From the NCBI GenBank assembly GCA_021826315.1, contig JAKAZZ010000011.1:1-58562 (forward strand): 58,562 nucleotides of DNA. The letters are read 5' to 3'. Each line of letters begins with the position of its first letter. Position 1 is the stretch's first letter. The position numbers and the translations under genes are program-made. Below are positions 18,259 to 25,749 of this stretch, piece after piece. The stretch is from Actinomycetes bacterium (GTDB lineage Bacteria > Actinomycetota > Acidimicrobiia > Acidimicrobiales > Acidimicrobiaceae). Under the pieces are notes generated by a model. The model saw only the letters and a program-made list of their open reading frames with translations. It ran no database searches and was not told the origin of the DNA.

Positions 18259-20029
18259 TTCAAAAGACTTGGGTGAACAGAGGGTCCCCAAAGTATCGAT
18301 AATGGCAGACTTTATATCGAGCTCCAAGGGCAGAATAACAGTTGGCCTGATCTTCGCAATGGTAAATGCCGTTGTCACCTGGGTCATGCCCTGGCCGCTC
18401 AAGATCGTAGTTGATTCGGTATTTGGAAAGACAAAGGCCCCATCACTTCTTGGAACAATCACCTCGAAGAATGAGCTCCTGATAGTTATCGTGGCCTCCA
18501 TGGCTTTTCTTGCGATATTGCAAGGAGTTGCAACGTATGTGAGCGCGTTAGCTTTTACTAATGCCGGCATGGCTTTTGCGAGTCAATTGCAGGTGAGAAT
18601 CTTCGATCACCTATTGAGACAACCGCCGCTCTTCTTTCAATCACGAAAGTCCGGCGACCTAAGTACCCGAATGATTGCTGACGTTCAATCAATTAAGCGG
18701 GCGATGATCGACTCGGTACCGACTCTCGTCAACTCGACACTATCTATCGCTGGAATCTTGGTGATCTTGGCCCTTCTTGGACCGGTTTACCTGCTTTCAG
18801 TGGCAGCGTTGGGTGCATTCATCGTCATAAATCTCACATATTCCATGAAAAAGATCAAGGTTGCTTCGCGCAGGGCTAGAGACTACGAAGGGCAGGCGTA
18901 CTCGATCTCTCAGCAGGCTTTGAATGGATTAGTTGTAGTTCAGACTTCAAATGGCGAAGGAGTCGAACGAGAGCGATTTACATCGTCTGTTATAGCATCG
19001 CGAACTTTTGCCATGCGGGCCAATATGGATCAGGCACTCCTATCCGCATCGGTGACAACGATACTCAACCTGACAATTGCAGCATTTGTCTTCTTCGGCG
19101 GTGAGGCGGTATTTTCAAAATCGCTATCACTTGGAATGATACTGGTGGTAACTAGTTACGCCCGTTCGATCTACAAGCCCCTGCAACAGTTGACCAAGCG
19201 CGCCGGAATCGTCGGAGCAGGACTAGCCGCTCGCGAGAGAATAGCTGAACTATTGATGGACGATAAGAGAGTGGCAACTCTACCGTCCGATCTTTGTCTC
19301 GACTTTGTCGATGGTGACATCGAATTTAGAGGGGTTTCGCTCAATTACGCAGAAAAGACGATTGCGCAAGATCTTACCTTCACTATTCGAGCGGGAAGAA
19401 AAGTTGCACTCGTTGGCGAAACTGGCGTTGGCAAGTCAACTGTCGCCAAATTGATTCCTCGCCTCATCGAAGCAACATCGGGGGAGATTTTGATCGGCGG
19501 CGTCGATGTCAGAGATATCGATCTCGCCTCATTGAGAGGTCACGTCTCTTATCTGCCTCAAGAGACGTTCATCTTCGCCGGCACGATTTGGGAAAATATA
19601 ACATATGGCTCTCCCGGCTCCGAGCGCCTTGATGCGATCAAAGCAGCCGCAGAAGCCGGAGTAGTTGAGGTCATAAAAGCTCTGCCAATGGGCTTTGATA
19701 CTGTGGTTGCTGAGAAGGGCACAAGCCTCTCGGGTGGGCAGCGTCAATGTGTCGCAATTGCTAGGGCAGTACTTAAAAACTCATCGATCATCATCTTCGA
19801 TGAACCAACAGTTGGAATCGACCCCTCACTAGAGGCTGTCATATCATCGGCCCTTGATTCGGCGTCCCGTGGACGAACCACCATCGTAATTACCCACCAA
19901 GAGTCAACGGCACGCCTGTGTGACACCATGTATCGCTTGGTAGACGGACATATTGTCGTTCAAAACCACGAAAGTTACTTCAACGTCGAAGAGCAAGACG
20001 AGATTCATCTTCCGTTGATGCGTCGGTGA
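18242..20029 (+). CDS. ABC exporter, fused permease and ATPase (MsbA-like)
   Basis: A 595-residue half-transporter that should act as a homodimer in the membrane. The first 310 or so residues contain about six transmembrane segments, starting GRITVGLIFAMVNAVVTWVMPWPLKIVVDSVFG. The ATPase domain has Walker A GETGVGKST (from about residue 392), Q-loop SYLPQETFIF, signature LSGGQRQ, Walker B SIIIFDEPT and the H-loop VITHQ. Its place among glycosyltransferases suggests export or flipping of the glycan or its lipid carrier, as for MsbA or PglK-type flippases; this is inference. The annotated ATG overlaps the previous gene; an internal ATG at 18302 (MADFISSSKG) is an alternative start. Confidence 0.87.
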   Translation: MQSLVSSKDLGEQRVPKVSIMADFISSSKGRITVGLIFAMVNAVVTWVMPWPLKIVVDSVFGKTKAPSLLGTITSKNELLIVIVASMAFLAILQGVATYVSALAFTNAGMAFASQLQVRIFDHLLRQPPLFFQSRKSGDLSTRMIADVQSIKRAMIDSVPTLVNSTLSIAGILVILALLGPVYLLSVAALGAFIVINLTYSMKKIKVASRRARDYEGQAYSISQQALNGLVVVQTSNGEGVERERFTSSVIASRTFAMRANMDQALLSASVTTILNLTIAAFVFFGGEAVFSKSLSLGMILVVTSYARSIYKPLQQLTKRAGIVGAGLAARERIAELLMDDKRVATLPSDLCLDFVDGDIEFRGVSLNYAEKTIAQDLTFTIRAGRKVALVGETGVGKSTVAKLIPRLIEATSGEILIGGVDVRDIDLASLRGHVSYLPQETFIFAGTIWENITYGSPGSERLDAIKAAAEAGVVEVIKALPMGFDTVVAEKGTSLSGGQRQCVAIARAVLKNSSIIIFDEPTVGIDPSLEAVISSALDSASRGRTTIVITHQESTARLCDTMYRLVDGHIVVQNHESYFNVEEQDEIHLPLMRR

Positions 20030-20108
20030 ATTCCTAGTGTCCAAGCTGGCCTCTTGGAGTCAACCTAGGCCTCTATCAATTGAATAAAACTGAGTTAAGG
20101 AGTAGTAA

Positions 20109-21497
20109 ATGAAGAGATTTCAAGAGTCAACGATATTGATAGTTGGAGGGGGCTACGTTGGCCTCACCGCCGCCGGTTGCTTTGCCGAGATCGGCCATAA
20201 CGTTCATCTAGTCGAAAAGGACCTCGATCGACTATCGATGTTGGCAAGGGGCGAGATTCCAATCTACGAACCTGGCCTCGAAGAGATCTATACGAGGGCG
20301 CTCGCGAATGGGAGGATTCAACTTCACCAGAAAATAGAAGAGGGCCTCTACGGCGCAGAAGTGGCACTGTTGTGCGTAGGAACGCCACCATCGCCAAGTG
20401 GTGACCCAAATCTAACGATAATCGCAGCAGCAGCTAGTGAAGTTGCAAGGGGAGCGGTCAAGGCAACCTATGTAGTCGTAAAGAGTACGGTACCACCGGG
20501 GACCTGCGAAGCCCTTGAATTGATCTGCCACGACTCGGCTAGGGAGAATGTAAAGGTAGCAGTCCTCTCTAATCCCGAATTCCTGCGAGAGGGACGTAGC
20601 GTCTATGACTTCATGAACCCAGACCGTGTAGTGGTCGGTGGCGAAGGAGAAGGTTTATTGAAGGTCGCCAGCTTATATCCAGATGAGATGGAGTTGCTAA
20701 CCCTCGATCGTCGTGGTGCAGAGCTGATTAAGTACGCTTCAAATGCATTCTTGGCGGTAAAAGTCTCCTTTGCTAATGAGGTTGCCGCCCTATGTGAGAC
20801 TTTAGGGACCGAAGCCCAAAGTGTGCTTCGTGGTGTTGGCATGGATAGCCGTATCGGAGGCGACTTTTTGAACCCCAGTATCGGGTGGGGTGGATCGTGC
20901 CTTCCAAAAGATACCTCTGGTATGGTCGCCATATCTCGCTCCCTTGGCCTCAATTCATTAGTGGTTGAAGGCGCAATTGAGGCAAATGATACTGCTAGAA
21001 GTCGCATCGTGGAGAGGTTAGATAGGGTAACTGGCGGCCTCAGGGGTACCAAGGTGGCGCTCCTTGGCCTCTCCTTTAAGGCAGGGACCGATGATACGCG
21101 CGACTCGCCAGCTATCTATCTCGCACAGCTTTTGAAGGCTAAGGGCGCAGAAGTAATCGCCTATGACCCTATGGCAAGGCTGCATGCTAGCCAACTCGAC
21201 GCAATTTCAACTCGGGCAATGACCATCGATCAAGCTACTGATGGCGCCGACGTAGTTGTGGTAGGTGTTGGTTGGAGCGAATTTGGTGAAATATCGCCGA
21301 CGAAGTTACGTGAGAGGATGGCTGGGGCTATCGTCTTCGATGGCGTTGGAATCTTGGATCTAGATAGCTACGCGAAGGCAGGTTTTGTCGCCATGGGAAT
21401 CGGTAGAGGCCATCAAGATCGTTTCAAGCCGATTATTTGGAGGCCTCTCTCCTGGACGATCGAAGAGACGCCGGTTATCCGCGGTGAAGTTGCCTAA
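20109..21497 (+). CDS. UDP-glucose 6-dehydrogenase family
   Basis: A 462-residue nucleotide-sugar dehydrogenase that oxidises a UDP-hexose in two NAD-dependent steps. The Rossmann motif is VGGGYVGLT (residues 12-20). The YEPGLEE and KSTVPPGT segments, NPEFLREG, and the catalytic cysteine C264 in GWGGSCLPKDT are all present, followed by the C-terminal domain LGLSFKAGTDDTRDSPA. This matches UDP-glucose dehydrogenase (Ugd/TuaD) best. UDP-mannose-type or UDP-N-acetyl-sugar dehydrogenases are closely related alternatives. AAGGAG lies 6 nt before ATG. It is 79 bp after the ABC gene and ends the operon, supplying UDP-glucuronate to the epimerase and transferases if the assignment is right. Confidence 0.9.
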   Translation: MKRFQESTILIVGGGYVGLTAAGCFAEIGHNVHLVEKDLDRLSMLARGEIPIYEPGLEEIYTRALANGRIQLHQKIEEGLYGAEVALLCVGTPPSPSGDPNLTIIAAAASEVARGAVKATYVVVKSTVPPGTCEALELICHDSARENVKVAVLSNPEFLREGRSVYDFMNPDRVVVGGEGEGLLKVASLYPDEMELLTLDRRGAELIKYASNAFLAVKVSFANEVAALCETLGTEAQSVLRGVGMDSRIGGDFLNPSIGWGGSCLPKDTSGMVAISRSLGLNSLVVEGAIEANDTARSRIVERLDRVTGGLRGTKVALLGLSFKAGTDDTRDSPAIYLAQLLKAKGAEVIAYDPMARLHASQLDAISTRAMTIDQATDGADVVVVGVGWSEFGEISPTKLRERMAGAIVFDGVGILDLDSYAKAGFVAMGIGRGHQDRFKPIIWRPLSWTIEETPVIRGEVA

Positions 21498-21513
21498 TTG
21501 CGAACAACGGCTC

Positions 21514-22005
21514 TTAAAAGCTACGACGTAGCCCGAATGCCCTAATCATAAGCGCTAAGTACGTTGCGATCGTGACCAATGATCCAACCGCCATTACGAT
21601 CGCATTCGTATTTGCCTGTGCTTGGAGGAATGTTACTCCGTAGAGGGCTGAGATAATCACGGTGCTGATCCCGATCACAGATAGGGAGATTGCCACGTTG
21701 TCTTTGGTGTCACCGACGACGATCGTGGTATAGAGCGCTGCCAGAAAGAGTAAAACGCCGATGACGATGTGACTCTGCAGAAGTGGCATCGAAGTCGAAG
21801 ACAATGCCCACTTGAAAGAGGGGTATGCGCCGGATGCGAAGTTGGCGCCGGAGCCTGGATGGACTTTTGGAATCTTAACGTAGATATTCGTTGCCTCACC
21901 AAGTCCTATCTGGAGAAGGGCCATGAAGATGGTAATCCCCGACCAGACCCGACTTCGTCGGCCATCGCCGACTCTTGGAAATGAGTATCTTTTTTTGCGA
22001 GCCAT
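21514..22005 (-). CDS. Small four-helix membrane protein, function unknown
   Basis: A 163-residue protein with a basic N-terminus (ARKKRYSFPRVGDGRRSRVW) and four predicted transmembrane segments: ITIFMALLQIGLG, SHIVIGVLLFLAALYTTIVV, VAISLSVIGISTVIISALYG and AIVMAVGSLVTIATYLALMI. The helix layout resembles small DUF420/cytochrome-b561-like actinobacterial membrane proteins, but no haem-ligand pattern is clear. ATG at 22005 is preferred over TTG at 22014. It is convergent with the UDP-glucose dehydrogenase gene. No function is proposed. Confidence 0.7.
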   Translation of the reverse strand: MARKKRYSFPRVGDGRRSRVWSGITIFMALLQIGLGEATNIYVKIPKVHPGSGANFASGAYPSFKWALSSTSMPLLQSHIVIGVLLFLAALYTTIVVGDTKDNVAISLSVIGISTVIISALYGVTFLQAQANTNAIVMAVGSLVTIATYLALMIRAFGLRRSF

Positions 22006-22396
22006 ATGTATCAATGATCTTATTTCGCTTTTCCCTTCCTATCGTCGAATCGGGGAGAGCTGAGGGATTGAACATCGCTATTTGCTATGTTCAAGGTACC
22101 TTTCCCACCACGATTGGGCGGTAGATCGATCTACTTGGTCCCGAAGATAGCATTTTGTCATTATCTTTAGAAAAACTCTCGGACGAATCTGGAGTAGTGA
22201 TCCTGCTGCGGAGGAAGATAGGACTTCAATCGCCTTCACTTTGTGCAAGGTTCTATCTAAACGTTGCGGGCCTTATCGGGAGCCAAGGTGGAATAGGACA
22301 TGGTTGGTAGGTGGCAATTTAATGTATTGGACGTTTGTTGTTCCACGAAACGTCTATCTTCAATTGAATAAGCAGGCAGTAGAAAGAAGTACATTA
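22006..22396. other. Divergent intergenic region before PIG-L gene
   Basis: About 390 bp between the divergent membrane protein and the deacetylase. An open frame continues upstream of the proposed deacetylase start (to 22241), but its residues lack family similarity and no ribosome site supports earlier starts. No RNA gene or repeat was recognised. Confidence 0.4.
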
Positions 22397-23176
22397 GTGG
22401 CAACGATTTTGTATCTCCATGCTCACCCCGATGATGAGTCCATGCTCACCGCTGGATCTATGGCCAGAGCGAAGGCTAATGGCGATCGCGTGATCTTGGT
22501 GACGTCGACGAATGGTGAAGAGGGGGAGTACCCAGAGGGATTTGTATCCTCCAAGGAGGAGTTGGCCGAGGTTCGAAGGAAAGAAGTGGCTGCCTCTGCA
22601 GCGATAATCGGAGTTGATCGCTTGGTTCTTCTTGGCTACCATGACTCTGGAATGGCAGGGACTGAGGCGAATTCTAACCCAGCTGCATACTGTAACGCTG
22701 ACCTTGAAGAGGTAGCTAAGCGAGTCGCTGAAATCATCAAAGAAGAGGGTGTTGACGTTATCGTCGGATATGACTCCAACGGCGGTTACGGACACCCCGA
22801 TCACATCATGGTTCACAAGGTTGCCGTTCGTGCAGCTGAGATCACGGGCGTACCTTGCTTTCAAGCGACAATGAATCGCGACTTCATGAATGAGATGATG
22901 AAGATGGCAGCAGAGTCTGGTGAATTCGACGGTCTCTCCGAGGACGAGAGGCCATCGGGGGAATTTGGTACACCGGAGGCGCAATTGGATACCTTTATCG
23001 ACGTTGCAGATTATGTCGACGTCAAGAAGAGATCTCTCGAGGTACACAAGAGCCAGCAACTGGGAGTTGACTTCGTATTCAAGTTGACTGATGAGCAACT
23101 ACGCATGGGCTTTGGTACCGAGTGGATGATCTCACCGAACTTTGGGGACGGCAACCGCCGTACTTGGATGGCCTAG
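22397..23176 (+). CDS. PIG-L family deacetylase (MshB/Mca/LmbE-like)
   Basis: A zinc-dependent N-deacetylase or amidase of the LmbE/PIG-L family, about 259 residues. The metal motif AHPDDE occurs at LYLHAHPDDESML; the second ligand region is YDSNGGYGHPDHIMVHK with HPDH. In actinobacteria this family includes MshB, which deacetylates GlcNAc-inositol in mycothiol synthesis, and Mca, which cleaves mycothiol conjugates. The motif YGHPDH is shared with both, so the exact member is not decided. I chose GTG 22397 because GAAAGAAG lies about 7 nt upstream and the residues encoded before it (from 22241) do not look like the family. A longer form from ATG 22322 is possible. Confidence 0.85.
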   Translation: MATILYLHAHPDDESMLTAGSMARAKANGDRVILVTSTNGEEGEYPEGFVSSKEELAEVRRKEVAASAAIIGVDRLVLLGYHDSGMAGTEANSNPAAYCNADLEEVAKRVAEIIKEEGVDVIVGYDSNGGYGHPDHIMVHKVAVRAAEITGVPCFQATMNRDFMNEMMKMAAESGEFDGLSEDERPSGEFGTPEAQLDTFIDVADYVDVKKRSLEVHKSQQLGVDFVFKLTDEQLRMGFGTEWMISPNFGDGNRRTWMA

Positions 23177-23210
23177 GTACCCACCGCATCAATTGTCTCA
23201 GGAAACACGC

Positions 23211-23411
23211 GTGATCTCGGAGTTAATTGCCTACGTTCATTTAGGCGATCGCACGGCTGCCTCTAGGAATCAGTTATGTTACGAGTTGGCCATGAGGGCT
23301 GAATGTTGCGGGCTATATCTTGAGGTCGCAGTCCCTCGCGGGGCTGCTTTAGGAGAGGTGCCGCAGGAGCTTGACACTTTCCTTATTCATAGCGTCGGGA
23401 TGTGTATATAA
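23211..23411 (+). CDS. Possible small ORF, unknown
   Basis: A 66-codon frame starting GTG 23211 with AGGA seven bases upstream, 34 bp after the deacetylase. It encodes a cysteine-containing, mildly hydrophobic peptide (LAMRAECCGLYLEVAVPRGAALGE). It could be a real small gene co-transcribed with the deacetylase, or chance. I do not recognise it. Confidence 0.3.
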   Translation: MISELIAYVHLGDRTAASRNQLCYELAMRAECCGLYLEVAVPRGAALGEVPQELDTFLIHSVGMCI

Positions 23412-23450
23412 AGCGGCGGAAGTAGCTGTTCTATTGATCTTTTAGATTTG

Positions 23451-23852
23451 CTACTGCGCTAGGAAGCGGTTGAGGGCATCGAGGGATGTGCTCGACCGCT
23501 TTGCTAGAGAGCTAAGCTCCTCGGCAAATTGACCTAGCCACGTTGTGGCGTCGATTTGACCCCTCGAGATCGTTACGCCTCGAACGACCTTGGATCGTTG
23601 AAACGCTATTTTCCCGCTTCGATCTTTCGTGGCCACCAGGTTGGTATCACCGAAGGCGATCGTAATCTCTTCGATTTGACCGCCCTTACCAAAAAGAGAC
23701 TTACTGCGTCTTACTTCAACGTTCTCGCCGGGGAGAATGGAGGCGAGTTTGTTGAGAAGTAGGTCGCTAAATAGGGCAAAGTCGCTCGAATTTGCCCTAA
23801 GCGCACTAGCTAAAAGATCGGTTGAGTCAGGTGTTGCGTCAAAGTCGGTCAT
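23451..23852 (-). CDS. Conserved-looking small protein in YbjQ operon
   Basis: A 133-residue soluble protein, not recognised. The middle is beta-rich (VEVRRSKSLFGKGGQIEEITIAFGDTNLVATKDRSGKIAFQRSKVVRGVTIS), flanked by helices that include a C-terminal SSLAKRSSTSLDALNRFLAQ. Its ATG overlaps the stop of the upstream YbjQ-like gene by one base (TGATG), which argues for translational coupling and a shared function. It has no signal peptide or membrane segment. It is the last gene of the three-gene minus-strand operon. Confidence 0.7.
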   Translation of the reverse strand: MTDFDATPDSTDLLASALRANSSDFALFSDLLLNKLASILPGENVEVRRSKSLFGKGGQIEEITIAFGDTNLVATKDRSGKIAFQRSKVVRGVTISRGQIDATTWLGQFAEELSSLAKRSSTSLDALNRFLAQ

Positions 23853-24676
23853 CAGTCATTTAATGGTAGTACAAGAGTTGGCTTTGCAATCGTGTGGTCA
23901 GCGCGAAGTGGCGAGATTGAAGTGCCAATTGCGAAGAACTCCGTAGTATGACCTCCCCAGCGATGAGGAAGTGACAGGAGCTGAACTCCTACAATCCCTT
24001 CCGCGCTAACTGCCTCCGCCTCCGCCTGCATTCTGCTCATAGCCAATTCGCGGGCGTCATAAAGGGCCTCGGTGAAGACTGGAATCTCTGTGTTTTGACC
24101 AAGGTTTGAAAAAGTCTGAGACATTCTTTGATGTGCAATGTGGTAAACGCAGGTACCCATCACCATGGAAAGCGGTCGATATCCGGACTGTATGAGAGTC
24201 CAGAAGTCTTGCCCTGATAGGTCTGAGGTAAAGGGGGCGCCATTCACCTTCCAATTGTGACTGTGGTCCTCGGCGATGACTGCTGTGCCTACTGCCATGA
24301 ATTCGGCGATATCGGAGCCAAACTCTTTGAACTCAACTTCTAGCCGAACTCCAACAACTCCATCGGCGCCGAGTACTGCCGCCTCTGCTTCCATTCTGCT
24401 CATCGCTAATTCGCGAGCATGATACATGGCTTCGGTGAGTTTGGTTAGCTCTTGGTTGACTCTCCACTTACCGACTTGGATGCCAACGTGGTAGATGGAT
24501 GATCCAAATACCAAACCGAGTGGCCTAAAGCCAGCCTCGCGGACGAGGAGAAATTCATTTACAGATAAGTCCGAGGTAAATAGGGTGGTCTTTTGACCGG
24601 GCTTCATCTCATTTAGTCGTTTGATAGCGTCTTCGGGGACGCCGAGGGACTTTGGATCGAGGTTTATTTCGCTCAT
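23852..24676 (-). CDS. Tandem YbjQ-like (UPF0145) domain protein A
   Basis: A 274-residue protein with two copies of a YbjQ/UPF0145-like domain (a family often labelled heavy-metal binding on weak grounds). Copy 1, about residues 30-135, ends with YHARELAMSRMEAEAAVLGADGVVGVRLEVEF then AEFMAVGTAV. Copy 2, about 148-255, has YDARELAMSRMQAEAEAVSAEGIVGVQLLSL then TEFFAIGTSI. Each copy also has an FTSDLS...GYRPL/GFRPL-G...YHI/YHV element. YbjQ proteins form pentameric beta rings; their function is not established. ATG 24676 has GAAAG upstream. It is coupled to the 133-residue gene and preceded by a second two-domain paralogue. Confidence 0.8.
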   Translation of the reverse strand: MSEINLDPKSLGVPEDAIKRLNEMKPGQKTTLFTSDLSVNEFLLVREAGFRPLGLVFGSSIYHVGIQVGKWRVNQELTKLTEAMYHARELAMSRMEAEAAVLGADGVVGVRLEVEFKEFGSDIAEFMAVGTAVIAEDHSHNWKVNGAPFTSDLSGQDFWTLIQSGYRPLSMVMGTCVYHIAHQRMSQTFSNLGQNTEIPVFTEALYDARELAMSRMQAEAEAVSAEGIVGVQLLSLPHRWGGHTTEFFAIGTSISPLRADHTIAKPTLVLPLND

Positions 24677-24729
24677 TTAATATATCTTTCTTTCTGAATC
24701 TTTTGCTATCGTGGCCATTTCGGTTACCG

Positions 24730-25566
24730 TTATTTTTTCAGCGATATGTACCTAAGCGTTGGTCGCTGTTCGACCACGTTAAAGTGCGTCAATGCGCTAC
24801 CTATGATCGTCGTCTCTGCGATGAAGTCGACGTGACCCTCGGCAGGTTCGTGGTGGAAGATCCTTAGTGCGGAGTGTGAGATGATGGATCCAGACGCGCC
24901 AATTCTACCGACGTCTTCAATGTGTCGATCGCGCCCACGATTACGGGCATTGTTTACTATGCGTGTAAAGGTGTCAATCTCGGTATTGGCGGCAAAGAGT
25001 GAGTTTTGCATCACAGCGGAGTAGTCGTTGTGAGCAACTTCGAGGATGGTGTCGACGAGTAGATCTGCCGTTATCCATCCGCTAGCTATCAACTTAGCAA
25101 AGTCATTGCCCTTGAGGCTCGTTAGAAACGGTCGCTTAGATCGCGTGCTTCCTCGTGAGCGGATTGCGGTTCCCACCATAAGAAACTCTTGAGCTCCAGG
25201 CTCAAGCTCACTTCGACTTATCGTGATCCCGATGACGCCATCGGCACCTATAAGCCGAGCCTCCTCACGAATACGTGCCTTGGTATTTGACCACCCGTTA
25301 TCGATTACCTCTTGATAGCTGGCACCCCACGGTGACATTGAGATTTGGAAGGCTCCACCCGATCTGTTATACATTCGACAAGGGGGATAGTAGACGCCTG
25401 AGGTATTCATCACGGCACAGCCCATCGCCTCGCCGACCGTATCGAATCCAATGTCTGCTAGTGAGTAGCTTGCCGCAACCGAGAGCATCGAAGTATTCGA
25501 TGCGCCAGTGTGCATTCTTTCGATTCTTTTGAGTGCCGCTTCAGGTAATGGGATCTCATTAGTCAA
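24730..25566 (-). CDS. Tandem YbjQ-like (UPF0145) domain protein B
   Basis: A 278-residue paralogue of the next gene with two YbjQ-like copies. Copy 1 has VGEAMGCAVMNTSG...KARIREEARLIGADGVIGITISRSELE...EFLMVGTAIR. Copy 2 has FLTSLKGNDFAKLIASGWITADLLVDTILEVAHN...NNARNRGRDRHIEDVGRIGASGSIISHS. Copy 2 is more diverged (GASG replaces GADG). The start is TTG 25566, well supported by GGAGG six bases upstream. It lies 53 bp before the second YbjQ gene, so the three genes form one operon. No membrane segments are present. Function unknown. Confidence 0.78.
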   Translation of the reverse strand: MTNEIPLPEAALKRIERMHTGASNTSMLSVAASYSLADIGFDTVGEAMGCAVMNTSGVYYPPCRMYNRSGGAFQISMSPWGASYQEVIDNGWSNTKARIREEARLIGADGVIGITISRSELEPGAQEFLMVGTAIRSRGSTRSKRPFLTSLKGNDFAKLIASGWITADLLVDTILEVAHNDYSAVMQNSLFAANTEIDTFTRIVNNARNRGRDRHIEDVGRIGASGSIISHSALRIFHHEPAEGHVDFIAETTIIGSALTHFNVVEQRPTLRYISLKK

Positions 25567-25749
25567 ATTGTGCCTCCAAATGGATCGCCTAGCTAAAAGC
25601 TACCACGGCATAAGGGGTATAGATAATGTTCCAGCTCAAATATGTTGATCTCATGAGATACGGAGACCTAGAGATCCGGTGAGCGTTTGGTTGCACCGGC
25701 GGTTCTAAAGTACTGCAGCGGCGAAATGATTCGCCTTAGTTTCGATGGA

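Noticed and set aside
22241-22396. 52-residue N-terminal extension of the PIG-L deacetylase
   Set aside because: Family proteins start close to the AHPDDE strand; the ribosome site supports GTG 22397.
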